64,000 nucleotides of DNA from the NCBI RefSeq assembly GCF_001039355.2, contig NW_019774069.1:312346-376345 (forward strand), written 5' to 3'. Shown piece after piece: positions 12,601-24,460 of the stretch (its first letter is position 1; the number at the start of each line of letters is the position of its first letter). The position numbers were made by a program, and so were the translations under genes. The notes below the pieces were generated by a model. The model was not told the origin of the DNA. It did not search any database and was given only the letters and a program-made list of their open reading frames with translations. The stretch is from Lingula anatina (Eukaryota > Brachiopoda > Lingulata > Lingulida > Lingulidae).

Positions 12601-15229
12601 TGTAGTTGTATAATATTATGGTTTTCATTCTAAACTTTAATCAGTTTCACATGGTAAATTTATCCCCTTGTATTTCAGGAATGCATTCCAGAAGTATTGG
12701 AACTGAAGAGGAAGATATTCAAGCAACTGGATGACATTGTGTCTGACAAGACAGTCCTGGCTAGTTCCTCCAGCTGTATAGTACCTTCCCTCTTTTCTGA
12801 AGACTTAAAACACAAAAGCCAAGTTTTGGTTGCCCACCCTGTGAGTTCAAGACCCCATTCCCACATACACCATAGGTCTACCTGGATCAGCCCAACTCTG
12901 TGGGGACTTTCACCAAGTACAATCAGCACTATAACTGAATGACATGCTTCCTCTTGTTCCAATGTACTCATATAATCACCAGCTTTTCTGTATTCTACTT
13001 AACGCCAGGAGGTGTCATTCAGTTAAGCTGATTGCAGTCAGTGAGAGTCTATGTAGACTGGTGGTGTCTATGGGAATTGGGCCTTAGGTTATTTTTAAAG
13101 GTGTATTGGTACTCAGTATAAGTGTTTTAAGCCTCATCAGATCTTCATATGGATGTAGAATGAATGAGATGCTGTACCTTTCCAGTTCCTAAAATAATCG
13201 GGGTCCATAGGTCATACACATATACATTACCTACTAAAATAATCTCACAGCTGCATCAAATATGTGTACCAGTACATTGTTTCATCCTTACCTATTGATA
13301 ATATTGCCATGGAAGGAAGCATATTTTCTTAGATGGGTTCACTCTTCATACAATCTTATGCACAGAGTATGAGGTAGACCTGTAATAATTGATGTCAGTC
13401 AAATGCACCGATGAGACTTTTTCAACTTTTGTCTGAATTCTGATATTTTCAGGGTCATTTGGGTCATTCTTGTGAATCGTGTAAATTGGGTGAATCATGT
13501 AATTCCTACTTTTTCAGTGAGGACTGGTCTCATCCCTGCAAATGTCTATGTTGATCATTTTTATTAATGTAGATCAACCCCCCTTTCTATGTGCCACTAG
13601 TAGAACTGGTGCCAGCCCCATACACAAAGCCAGAGCTAGTCACACAGACTAAAGAGGTGATGACAAAGCTAGGTCAGGCACCTGTCGTATTGAAGAAAGA
13701 AGTGGATGGGTTTGCCTTAAACAGGGTGCAGTATGCAATTCTTGCTGAATGTTGGAGACTTATTCAGGTAATCAGTCTAGTCCTAGTTTATGACATTAAA
13801 TTGTTACTTTTTACGTGTAATAAATGTTGATTATATTCATGGTACATGTAATATATATCATGGGCATAACTAGGCATACGCACGGATGCACTGTGCGTAC
13901 AATTTTTTGGCCAACCATGATATTATTTTATATAAATTTAGCGTATTTTTCACGGAATATAAAAAAAAATCCTCTGCTTATTAAAGTCACCTGTATGTAC
14001 AAATCCTCTGTATCAATTGTAAAGGCACAATTGTTCTGCCCCCCCCCCCTCCCCCTAGTAAAGAAATACAAGTGCGTACAATTTTTAAAGGTCTGGTTAC
14101 GCCCCTGTATATACCATTACTTAATCATATTTAAGTTTGAACTTTTAGAGCTTCATATTCTGATGCTGACTCTTCTTGTCAACTTGATGCATTGTGTCAG
14201 ATTAAATGTATCATTTACATGTAGGAGAAGATTCAAAGTTATATTTCATAAGAATAATTTAGAAAATACAATTGCATCAACTGCCAGTGGATATGTTAGT
14301 TGTTGAAAAGCTTGTTAAAAATCTTAAGCAGAACCAAAGTATAAAGAGAAAAAACAATTCATGATCCATCTTTCCTGCAGGATGGTGTACTAAGTGTAGA
14401 AGATATAGATACAGTCATGACATGTGGACTGGCACCACGCTATGCTTTCATGGGACCAATGGAAACCATTCATCTCAATGCAGAGGGTAAGGATTAGTTC
14501 TCACATAAAATTCTAGTGACAACCCCAGGATTGTTGCACATGCCCCCCCCCCCCTATACACACATTTTAGACTGTTTTCCCCTCTTGTCCAACCATTTTA
14601 TGATACAATGATCAAGTAAATAACCCCGGGCCTTTAAGCACTTATAAGTTTGCAACCAATTAAAATATGGAAGGCAAAGACCTTTTGCTGCCCAAGCATT
14701 GGTGCAATAGAAATAAGATTGTAATCATGGATACATTTTCACTTTGTGTGATAGTTGAAGTTTTCTTTCTTTTTTTAAACAAGTTTCTCTTTTGAATTTA
14801 CAGACCTTGTTGATGTATGCAAAGCTCAGAACTTAACTTTTCACAACTATATGATGTATTATTTGTGATTTACATATTAATTATGCGATACAACAAAAAT
14901 ATGAATTGCTTTTCCACTCTATTCTGTCCTTTTCCTAACAATTTAACTTTCATCTTATGATTTTTATTTGTAGGTTATTTTCAAGTAAATGAATAATCTG
15001 AAAGGTATTAATTGCAGGTGTGGTGAACTACTGTGAAAGGTATGGGCAGGGTATTTATAATGTTGTCCAGTCCTTTGGTCCCACGCCTACAATAGACCCC
15101 TCAAGTGAGACAGCAGAAAAAGTGCAGGAGGCACTCTGCAAGAAAATTCCACTGGACAAACTCCAAGAGCGCAGACAGTGGAGAGATCAGCGCCTTATGG
15201 CTCTTGCAAAGCTTAAGAAAGAGTTAGAT

Positions 15230-15232
<3 letters not shown>
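9645..15232 (+). CDS. CRYL1: Lambda-crystallin / L-gulonate 3-dehydrogenase
   Basis: Seven coding exons: 9645-9673, 11544-11632 (or its duplicate 10566-10654), 12143-12288, 12679-12840, 13573-13767, 14381-14486, 15018-15232. With one exon 2 the phases close exactly to 313 residues, close to the vertebrate protein. Exon 1 encodes [10 protein letters not shown] and joins exon 2 ([15 protein letters not shown]) to form the Rossmann GSGLIG nucleotide-binding loop. Later family blocks are [36 protein letters not shown], and [19 protein letters not shown] before the C-terminal [16 protein letters not shown]. Family: cytosolic NAD-dependent 3-hydroxyacyl-CoA-dehydrogenase-like enzyme oxidising L-gulonate in the uronate cycle. 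AATAAA at 15434 may be the poly(A) signal. Exon 2 is doubled (see the repeat entries); using both would shift frame because each is 89 nt. Confidence 0.9.
9718..10661 (+). repeat. Copy A of ~0.95-kb duplication carrying CRYL1 exon 2
   Basis: Nearly identical to 10694-11639, with the same intron sequence and the same exon 2 (10566-10654). It ends shortly before a single N at 10691. High identity including intron, plus the one-base gap, points to two alleles placed in tandem rather than a true duplication. Confidence 0.85.
10694..11639 (+). repeat. Copy B of ~0.95-kb duplication carrying CRYL1 exon 2
   Basis: Begins just after the N at 10691 and repeats copy A with only scattered differences (for example a GTG/ATGTG change near 11192). 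It carries exon 2 at 11544-11632 and runs directly into the downstream intron, so this copy was used in the CRYL1 model. Confidence 0.85.
11699..11901. mobile_element. Palindromic MITE in CRYL1 intron 2
   Basis: Left arm AGGGACCGTTCACATG... and right arm ...CATGTGAGCGGAGTCT are inverted; the match continues through AAATCTATTTTCTAT and GGTATCTTGTGAT on both sides. About 200 bp, non-coding. Confidence 0.7.
12848..13090. mobile_element. MITE-like repeat starting at the CRYL1 exon 4 donor
   Basis: Left end (about 12851-12888) with CCCCATTCCCACATACACC is matched in inverse by GGTGGTGTCTATGGGAATTGGG (about 13062-13083). Interior inverted words around 12925-12945 and 13014-13030 (ACTGAATGAC/GTCATTCAGT) support a foldback. 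It begins within about ten bases of the exon 4 donor. Related to the repeat at 1545-1750. Confidence 0.55.
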
Positions 15233-15274
<42 letters not shown>

Positions 15275-17881
15275 CATGCAAAAATGCTGCTGAAATTCTA
15301 TAGCCACTGACTTACAACCTATAACTGTAGGAAAAATGTGGAAAATATTTTAAGTTCATTCTTCAAATTGCAGGCAAATTTGAACTTTGGAAAAAAAATC
15401 TATTTTCAACTGAAATAACATCTTGATAGAATGAAATAAACACACCTTCTTGGACCGACAACTAATTTTTTTCCGAAGTACTTTTGTAACCCACTCAATT
15501 TTTGTCCAGCTTACTGTCTCAGGTCACAAGGCATTTATGAAATCTTGACTATGATTTTAGCAATTATCAAAATTGAATAATTTTTCTTCTTCTGATTAAA
15601 ATTGATATATTTGACCTTTCCCCCCACAATTTTCAGCATCTACCTACGTGTACAGGGAAGATGCCCACATATCAAATTCATTACGTATGGGATCTACATT
15701 TTTAAATAATAGGTGTTAGCTGTTAAATTTTTTTATTACAAAATGTGCCTTTAATTTCAAAATTGACTGATGATTAAAAGTTTTATGAGTGTCAGTGCCA
15801 CTTGGGTGGGTTGCTGGTTTCACATTAGTATCAGAAATGGAAATTTTATTTATACAGATAGATAATATCTTTTAATAATAATAAGTTTTTCATTATAAAA
15901 TGATTTTGGGTTTTGTTCCATTTAGTTTCAACTTTCAATTTAATGACTGCCTCACACAAATTCAGATGTTGCAGTTTTTCAAAAAAAGAAAAAGTACAAC
16001 AAATTAGTCTACGTTTCATGGATCGTTCTCATAAAAAAATCACATTTCTATTGCAAAACTTGCAAGAACTGTGACTGTCATGAAAATGAACGTGTGAATG
16101 ACCTTATGGAAATGGGATGGAACTATTCATTCCGTTTTAACCTTTTATTGCATGAAATGTCCCTGTTATGCTGTGTGACTATGACAAATAAAATTTGAAT
16201 AACATGCCAAACATAAAGTTTACATTTAAAGCCAAAATCATGCCCAAATAGAATTACTATAAATTGATAGAAAATTTATATAAAAATCTGAAAATGTATA
16301 CTTTATTTACTAATAACTGTAAAAATCTACTCTAACAAAAAGTAAAGGATCAGAGAGGCAATACAGCTGCCAGATATTGTACCATGAATGACATTAAGCT
16401 CATTTGAATTGAATAGATGTACCTATTTTAGTTGTGCAAAAACAGGGGCTGGTAAATATGCTAAGTGCTAGAAAATTTGCAAAGTAGGTCAATTTCAAGG
16501 TTACGTTAAGTTACCCAACATACGACTTCCTATTCAAGTCCAATAGTAACTATGGGTGTATTTCTGCCAGTTTTGGAGATGTATGGAAAATTAGCGAAGT
16601 ACAGTTCCTAGCAAAAAAAGTAGTCTAACAGGAGAAGCAGTAAAGGTGACTTCACTGCAGAGCCAGCACCTGCTGGTCAGGACTAAAACCATGAGAACTG
16701 GCAACGCTAACGCTGGTGCTACTATAATTACAACCCTAACTGCTAAAATTGTGTTAATATGAATTTGGCTCTCAAAAATCTGTAGTACTTCTCAATTACT
16801 TTTGTTTGGAATCTTTAAGTACCATTATTCTAAATAGCATGATCTATTGTATTCATTGCATTACGCTCAATAAGTAAAGCCTGGGATATGTTATTATTTA
16901 AAAACTGAGAAATCACCAAAAATACATTTTGTTATAAAATCATACATGAGAAATTAGAACTGTATTTACATCACTACTAAAACAACTTAATTGAATTTTT
17001 AGTAAACTTAGCACATGGAAATAGATCTTTTGTTTATATAACATTGTGTAAAAAATTTCAATTGTTAAGAAATTTTGTCAAAAATAGTTGATTGATAGCT
17101 TTGCATTGTACAACTTAACTTAGTAATGGCTTAAACATTTAAACTTCATAAACTTTGAAAAAATTAACTCTTAATTGTGGACAAAACAAATTTAAAAATT
17201 AATTTGAATCGTTTCAAGACTTCAAAAATTGGAAAAGGTGATCCTGAAAATGGCTTTTAAGTTTCAGTCATCCACCTATTTGAATCTGTAAGAAAAAGTC
17301 ACAACCAAAATTATTATTGTTCAAGTTTCAAAATAAAAAGTATAATTCTGGTAATAAGTAAAAATGATCATTAGGAATTTATAAAATAATGGAATTATAT
17401 TGGTAATTATAAAGGAATAAACAGGTAAAATAAATCATTTAACAAACAAAAACCAAGACAAGTGTTTAAATTTCAGCACTGTGCTAGTATCAGGGTCTGG
17501 ATAAATTTCTCTTAGCTTGATATGTATTATGAGCAAAAATGTGTATGGCTATGGAAAGATTCTTAAATACGTATAGTTCTACTTAACACTACCATGCACA
17601 TGTGCACATGCCTTAATACATACTATTCATTAAGAAAAAAAAAAAAATTAATTTGCTGTCAACTATATAAATTCTTTTAACTCGCATGTTAAATAAAAGG
17701 TAGAACTTGAAATTCAAAACTGACACAAAAATATGTGGCAAGATTTTTTAACTTGAATGTTTAGTAGGCACTGAACTGTTAAAACCCTTACTGCTAGTAA
17801 TTTGTCCCCTTTGAAGATAAAGAGCTGACTGTTCAAAATATGTTGTTACAGTAAAAAGAATACTGTAACAAAGGATTCCGG
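15233..17881. other. Intergenic region between convergent CRYL1 and the minus-strand gene
   Basis: Holds both 3' UTRs. Visible items are a TA-rich microsatellite (15238-15285), AATAAA signals at 15434 and near 16186, and long AT-rich stretches. No exon-like sequence was found on either strand. Confidence 0.55.
15238..15275. repeat. (TA)n microsatellite
   Basis: TA dinucleotide run with two interruptions, directly after the CRYL1 stop codon. Confidence 0.85.
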
Positions 17882-20800
17882 TCATTCATGTTTATAAAAT
17901 CTATCATACAGAACATCCTCTGCAATCATTTCCTCTGCTATCCCTGCTGGGAGGAGGGAGACATGTTCTGCCACATTGGAACACTTCGAACTGAAGGAAA
18001 CTGGAACATACAGGGACCCTACCACATTATTTGTCTGCTGTGTCTGAAGTTTTAGAATTTCTTTTATAGCAGCCTTTTGCCTTTGGTAACTTGCTTCCTT
18101 TTCTTTAATTTTTCCCCTATATTTGGTGTCCAATTCAGACATTTCCCTTTTCTGACCACGACGAAGGTTATGCAACAAAAATGAATGCTCACAATTGAGG
18201 TGTCTTGTAGCAGCTTGGTTGCTCATATATCCCATAATTTCTGTTTTTTGTTTCATCACGAGGTGCTGATATTGATAAATGTGTTCCATTTCTAGTTTGT
18301 ACTTTTCAGACTGGAAATCAGTCATTATCTTGTTAATAGTAGAATTGAGTTGGCTTTTTAACTCATCCAACTGCTGCCCAACTTTTTCCTTTAATTCATA
18401 AGGGTCACTGCCTTTTGCCTCTTCAATCCTTGGTTTCTTGTACTTTGTGGTGTCTTCCATGGTGGAATCTTCCTTACGTTTACGTTTCAGTTTGTTTGGT
18501 ATCTTAACTGATGGTATGCTGTGTAGAGATGACCCCTCCAGTAAACCTGACTTTGAAGTAGAGGCCTTGGTTCTTTTTCTCCAGTAACTGGCACAGGTGA
18601 GATTAACCTCTGGTGATGGTATGCCCTTCGACTTCCATCTAGCCTTGACTTCCTTCATCCTCTGGTTTTCCTTGGTATCTAACATTACCTTCTTTTGTTC
18701 TTTTTCAAAAGAAGTATTCTTTGGTCTCTCTTGTACTTTTGATTTTTGCTTTCCTTGGCTACAGGAATCCCTTTTATATGAAGAACTGTCAGTTTTGACA
18801 GATTTATTGGTCACTTCATTCAATGTGGTGGGGTATCTAATTGGACTTATGCATATTCTTTCTTTTGTTTTCTTTGCAACAGGAATAGAGGTCTCTCTTT
18901 GTCCTTCATCACTGCTTTGTCCAGGTTCACCGAGAACAGGAATGGAATCTTTTTCAAGTGGGAACGCTTTATCAGCAGCGGATATCTCAGCTTCTTCTAC
19001 TGGAGTTTGGGATCCAACTGGTAAGATGTTATTTGGCAGAGGTGTTATTTCTTGTGCAATTTTAATGTTATTGTTTTGGCTTGTACATGTGTCTGGCACC
19101 ATATCACTGAATACAACTGGAGCTGGGGGTTCTCTTGTATCTTGTTTGATATCTTTTACAATTTGGCTAAAAGGTAAACTAGCATCTTTTTCGACTGGTT
19201 GTTCCTTCACTTTGAGACCACTCACATATATTACAGGCACATCCTTCACAGATGTTGCACAGTGGCTAATAAATTTAGTCTTTTTACCATCCTGGACCAC
19301 TTTGGTCTTGGCATCATGTTGCAAGGTAAGATCATTTGAATGAGTTTGGCACCTCTCTGGAATGATACATCTGGTTTCTTTGGTAGCAATGTCTAATTCT
19401 TGAATTTCTGGTTCTTTTATCATATTTTGCTTTGTGTGACTGGGTATAACCTTGGTATCAGCTAGTTTATTTTCTTCAGTAGAAATATTTTGTTCAGCCT
19501 TATTTTCCCCTGGTTTCTCTCCTACTTTCGATTTGTTTGCATTTGAGTCACCTGATACACTAGGCAGAAATTCTGCAGACTGGAGGGACAATATGAAAGA
19601 TGATTTGCTTTCTATTTTTTTAACTATTTGTTCAGTGGTATCAGTGGTTTTGGTCTTGAGAGCCTGTTCTGCACACAGAGTATGGCTCTCAAAGGCTTCA
19701 TCTGGCTCAGAGTTGTTGATATCTTGAATCTGCTGTAAGAGACAAAAACGCATCCTCTCTAACACAGACAGGTTAACATCATCTTTGTCCCCCTTAAAGT
19801 CTCTCTGCTCTTCACTCTGCTCAGTCAGCTTGCCTAAAGTGTCATCTTCATTAGGTATTATTTTTTTGCTTTGTGGTAGGGTAACCCCTGTGTTATCACC
19901 TGCTGACTGCATGATATTTCCATCAAGATTTGAGCTTGGCAACAGCTGTATCTGCCTCTTAGCTTTTAGTATTTTCCTACCTGCTGTAGCTGGCTCAGAT
20001 TCTTCCTCCTCATCCTCACCATCACTGTACGCTTTAAATTCTTTGAAATGCCTTACTTTTTCAACACCTTTAAATCTGCCGGGGGTGCTTGTGTCAATTC
20101 CTTTAGTACAGGAAGGAAATGCTATTATAGGAGAAAATGGATCTTTGTTGTTTTTTTGGAATTTATTGGTCCTTGGTGTGGACATTAATGGTCCTCCTTT
20201 CAGGGTAATACATGGCATTTCTGCTTCTGGTACATTTGCATCAGGCAAAATCAGCCCTGCTTCCATAATCTCAACAGCCTCTCCTCTAGATGGTGGCAAA
20301 TTACAGACTTCTTCTCCTGAGTAACAAGCTTCTTTAACCAGTTGACTCAAACTAGGTACCTCAGATTTTGATTGTTGAAAGGATGGGTTTATTGTGCTTC
20401 CACCAGAAAATGCCTCTGCACAAGGGGCAGGTGAACTTAGGTTTGCTGCGGGTTTCACTTCTTCAGTATCAGCAGTCTCCATCACAGAGAATTTATTCTC
20501 TGTATCGCTTGCAGTTTCACTTGTAACAGTGTCCAGACAGCTTGGAGATTTATCATCCCGCACTGCATCAGTGAAAGTTGTCACCTCTCTCAAGTCTATG
20601 GCACTTAACTTTTTTCCAGGTGTATAAGATGGCTCTGATTCCAATTCTGCAATCTGGGGTAGCGGAATCAATTTATCAGTTGCAGATTCTAATGTTTCTT
20701 GCAAAGAATAAGTAGACAGGTTTAACTTGTCCAGAGAACTGTTCTCACACATGTCCACTATCTCAGCCACCATTTGCTCTTGGTCTTGGCGGCTTTTCAT

Positions 20801-21985
20801 GAATTCTTCATGGCTGATCCTTATTAAATCTTTGATTAACTGTTCTATGTCCTGGTCGTCAAGAATCATGGTGGTGTCACAGCCCTCCCTTTTGCCTTCT
20901 CCATCATCAGTCTCATCTTCCGCACTCTCACTTTCACATGCTTGGAGTAAAGACTGATGAATACGCTCCATTTCATTATTCTCCTCAGATAAGAAGCTTG
21001 CATCCCTGAAAACAACAATGGCAAGATAAGGACATATTTCGAAAAGGACTGGTCAACAACAAACATTTTCAATCACAAATGAAATATTTTCAAGAACTAT
21101 GTAGAAACACCTTTATAATTCTAACGGCAACACCAAATATGCCATTAATATCCCTAACAGTTCAATATAATATTAAGTAAAGATAAAGCAATAACTTTTT
21201 TATATTAAAATGTTTAGCTTTCATACTAAAATTTGACAGGGTCAGTTTCTTTCTCATTACTGCAACCAATTTATAAACTGGAAAAAAAAATTAGGTAAAT
21301 CAGAAATATCAAGCCAGTATTGGATCCATCATTCACTAGATAAGACACATGTTAATCTTCCTTTCCACCTATGAGATTTTGGGGTAAACTTCACTGGCTG
21401 TTCTTCATAATTTTTCACAATGTTAACTTGATATCGATCAAGCTTCAACCCTATAATTAACTTATATATATGTGAATATTTTAAGCTCTAATATTTATAG
21501 TTGCTTAAGAAATGTGCCACAATATTAGATATATACAAGAAAAAACTTGAGTGGTGTTCAAAAAAATTACCTTTTGCAGTAAAATGGTGTTCAATACTGT
21601 TAAAAATAACTCTGATAAGATTATAAAATAGAAGATTTACTATCATCCTCTGCCTACATTAACAGCTGTCACAATGATAAAATGGTGAAGAAATTGGAGA
21701 AATAATTCAAAGGGCTTTGGGTCACAGGTCAAAGGAAGAAGACACCCATTTTATTGTGGTTTGTCATCAGCTATAAATACTCAGAATGCAGATATCACAA
21801 AATGTACGACAAAATATATACTATTGGGTCTGAAGTTAAACTCAGTATTTGTTTCTAGTATAACCCCCAAGTACTTTGGACCTACATAAGATGTTTTAAT
21901 GTTAGACACAAACATACCCCTGACTATCCATGACATCCACAGCCACTGAATGATCTTCCTGTCCTTGTTCTGGTATGATTTTCAT
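17882..21985 (-). CDS. Unrecognised 1063-residue nuclear-type coiled-coil protein
   Basis: Coding exons (minus): 21985-21918 and 21005-17882; phase joins exactly (GG|G). The start ATG at 21985 is immediately useful because an in-frame TGA precedes it in the same exon. The protein is rich in Ser, Glu and Lys and looks disordered for about 850 residues, with acidic patches (SDGEDEEEESEP), many SP/TP sites and TPRTNKF/DPFSPI-like segments. A basic cluster (KLKRKRKE...KYKKPRIEE) that could be a nuclear signal precedes a strongly helical, heptad-like region at about residues 894-1013. The tail ends DVLYDRFYKHE. I do not recognise the family; a chromosome-axis, kinetochore or chromatin factor would fit the composition, but this is a guess. 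The large-exon/small-leader layout is unusual beside its intron-rich neighbours. Confidence 0.8.
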
Positions 21986-21992
21986 TCAAATG
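21918..21992 (-). other. Leader exon, proximal copy (contains start ATG)
   Basis: A 75-nt exon between a TTTAG acceptor and a GTATGT donor. In the frame of the large exon it reads a TGA followed directly by ATG AAA ATC ATA CCA. It is closely similar to 22201-22275, including intron sequence past the donor, so it arose by local tandem duplication. Confidence 0.7.
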
Positions 21993-22200
21993 CTAAAGAA
22001 ATTAATATAATTCATTAAAGAAAATGGCAAAAAAATCAGTCATTCAAAATTAATCAATAAAGTAGGAAAATGTTAAGTTTTTAACAAAGGTTAAGTACAT
22101 GAAACTCTTCTGGCTGAACTCATATGAGGACGAGTGATACTTTTTGACAATTTTAACAGATTTATACAGTAAGACATCTTAATGTTAGACACAAACATAC

Positions 22201-22275
22201 CCCTGCCTATCCATGACATTTGCAGCGACTGAGTGATCCCCCTGTCCTTGTTCTGGTATGATTTTAATTGGAATG
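22201..22275 (-). other. Leader exon, distal duplicate without the ATG
   Basis: Also 75 nt, with TTGCAG acceptor and GTATGT donor, encoding IPIKIIPEQGQGDHSVAAN... in the same phase as the proximal copy. The position of the proximal ATG reads ATT and the preceding TGA reads CCA here, so the exon is open throughout. If used it needs an upstream start. Probable alternative exon or a duplicate left over in the 5' UTR. Confidence 0.6.
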
Positions 22276-24339
22276 CTGCAACATTTATATAATTCCTTAT
22301 GAAACTTAGTCACTGCAATTTACAGCATAAACAGATGCAATGTTATCAAGGTACTTACTCTTCTTGATATATAGAGCATATGAATATATAAAAAGAGAAA
22401 ATATAAGCATGAGCCCCCCCTCTTTTTTTTAACCTCTGAAATTTTTGTAGAAAGGCTGAAAGTAAAAATTTTAGGCAAAGGGTGGCAAGAGACAATGTGT
22501 ATTAAAGAAGAACTTAAATTTTTCACCAGCATGTCAGATTTTGAGAAAGTTTGGAAAAAGATTTATTTCGTAAATTTTGTTACCCCTCCCCCTCTTGTTC
22601 CCCATTCAGCTAGGGTTAGCAGGTCAAGTTTTATTGCATAAGCTTTGAAAGATAATTGTATCAATTTGTATTTCCCACGCTCGGCTGTCACCTTGATTGG
22701 ATAGTAAACGGTTGTCGTAAAATCGCTAAAAGATATTAAAACCCGGTGCATAAACTTGAAAACCACCTAGGACAACCTTAGACTGCCACATTAATCCAAT
22801 ACAATGCAAAAATAAACTATAACAAGTGGTTAAAGCCTTCAAACCGAATGTCGTAAAGTCCCCATATACCTCCATAGAGACAATAAAATATAGTAAGCTT
22901 CTGAAACAAGATAAATCCAGTTCCAACATAATAATCGAAATAAAATACTGCCGGGCATCGGAGCGGCCTAAAACTTGGCACGCTTACCGCTAATACTGCA
23001 GGCTACATCATCCCGTCGCTCGTTTGTAAATTCCGTGCATGGCATACGCACAATCAAACCGTATATCCAAATTCCACCTCTGATGTTTGAATTGGTCCTC
23101 TCTACAATCCAATTCAGGAAATGACGTAACCGCAGAGGTCGCATTGTCCAATGGCATGGCTTCTTTTTCGTAATGGTAGGTTAGAGAGGACCAATTCAAA
23201 CATCAGAGGTGGAATTTGGATATACGGTTTGATTGTGCGTATGCCATGCACGGAATTTACAAACGAGCGACGGGATGATGTAGCCTGCAGTATTAGCGGT
23301 AAGCGTGCCAAGTTTTAGGCCGCTCCGATGCCCGGCAGTATTTTATTTCGATTATTATGTTGGAACTGGATTTTTCTTGTTTCAGAAGCTTATTCTATTT
23401 TATTGTCTCTATGGAGGTATATGGGGACTTTACGACATTCGGTTTGAAGGCTTTAACCACTTGTTATAGTTTATTTTTGCATTGTATTGGATTAATGTGG
23501 CAGTCTAAGGTTGTCCTAGGTGGTTTTCAAGTTTATGCACCGGGTTTTAATATCATTTAGCGATTTTACGACAACCGTTTACTATCCAATCAAGGTGACA
23601 GCCGAGCGTGGTATTTCCCATATGGTACTCATCTGTGGCCCTAAATTCTATAACTTTGCCTACTTCACATGAACATTACTGACATTACTCTGCTTTGGAA
23701 AAATCTTAGTATTAAAATTTAAACTGTGTACTCTACCTAGCTCCTTTACTTATTGTGTGACAAATTTCAAGTTCCTATGGCATTTTATGGGGTGAAAATT
23801 AAGTGGGCCAACTTTTTGAAAGTGGTATCTGAAAAAGGTGACCAACAATATGTCACTAAAACTTGAATAACTTTTGATCTTAGTGCCATTGATAAAAAAA
23901 TTAATGGTTTATAAATACCCAGATATGTAGCTTTCTGTGTGTAAAATTTCAAGGATCAAATGTACAAATTACAAATAAAATCATGCGTGGACCCTGCTAG
24001 AGCAATGTAGAAATTTTGTGATTACACCTTTATTTGTAGTTCACACGGCCCCGTTCGCAGGCAATGTTACTTCCAATAATCGGTCATCCACTGGAAGAGT
24101 TAAGTCATAAAGCACCCATCACGTCCACTCTCACAGAGACTCTCCAACACCTGCCTAGCAGTAGTAGCCCTGCTGCTTAGAAAAAGAGAAAACTTGATGG
24201 CAGAAACTGCGCTCATCGTACTGAACCCTCGAATTATTGCGATAAATTATTGATCTGCTTTCTGTATTGATGATCAATCAGTGCTGATTTAAAGCATAAA
24301 TACTTTAATAATCATAAGCAACTTACTTTGGTTCAACGG
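22276..24339. other. 5' intron of the minus-strand gene
   Basis: Occupied mainly by the foldback transposon at 22676-23610. The rest is AT-rich with no further convincing exon. Confidence 0.45.
22676..23610. mobile_element. Foldback DNA transposon, ~428-bp inverted arms, 8-bp TSD
   Basis: Left arm 22676-23103 and right arm 23183-23610 are near-perfect inverted copies around a 79-bp centre. The ends read CACGCTCGGCTG... and ...CAGCCGAGCGTG. Identical octamers GTATTTCC flank the element (22668-22675 and 23611-23618), an 8-bp target-site duplication as made by hAT- or P-type transposases. No transposase is encoded; the paired 67-residue ORFs in the arms are mirror copies of each other and carry no known motif. 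High arm identity suggests a recent insertion or arm homogenisation. Confidence 0.9.
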
Positions 24340-24460
24340 AAGATCCACCTCTTCTTGTCGGCTGTCTTGTTTCAAAATGTCCGCATTCACAATCGCTACA
24401 AGGGCGCGCGAGAACGGGAGAGCAATGATCTCAACCGGGACATCTAACACAATCAGTGCT
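24340..24460 (-). other. Possible 5' untranslated exon of the minus-strand gene
   Basis: On the minus strand a CpG-containing stretch ends at a strong donor, CCAAA|GTAAGT (donor at plus 24322-24327 region to 24340). No ATG opens a frame into the leader exons, so it is best read as 5' UTR. Upstream limit not defined by the sequence. Confidence 0.3.

Noticed and set aside
13824-14306. 160-residue plus-strand ORF in CRYL1 intron 5
   Set aside because: It crosses homopolymer runs and low-complexity intron sequence between two well-supported exons.
18597-20957. Several long plus-strand ORFs (up to 248 residues)
   Set aside because: They are antisense shadows of the 3.1-kb minus-strand exon and show no family features of their own.
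22726-23560. Paired 67-residue ORFs on opposite strands with nearly the same translation
   Set aside because: They are mirror images produced by the inverted arms of the foldback element and have no known motif.
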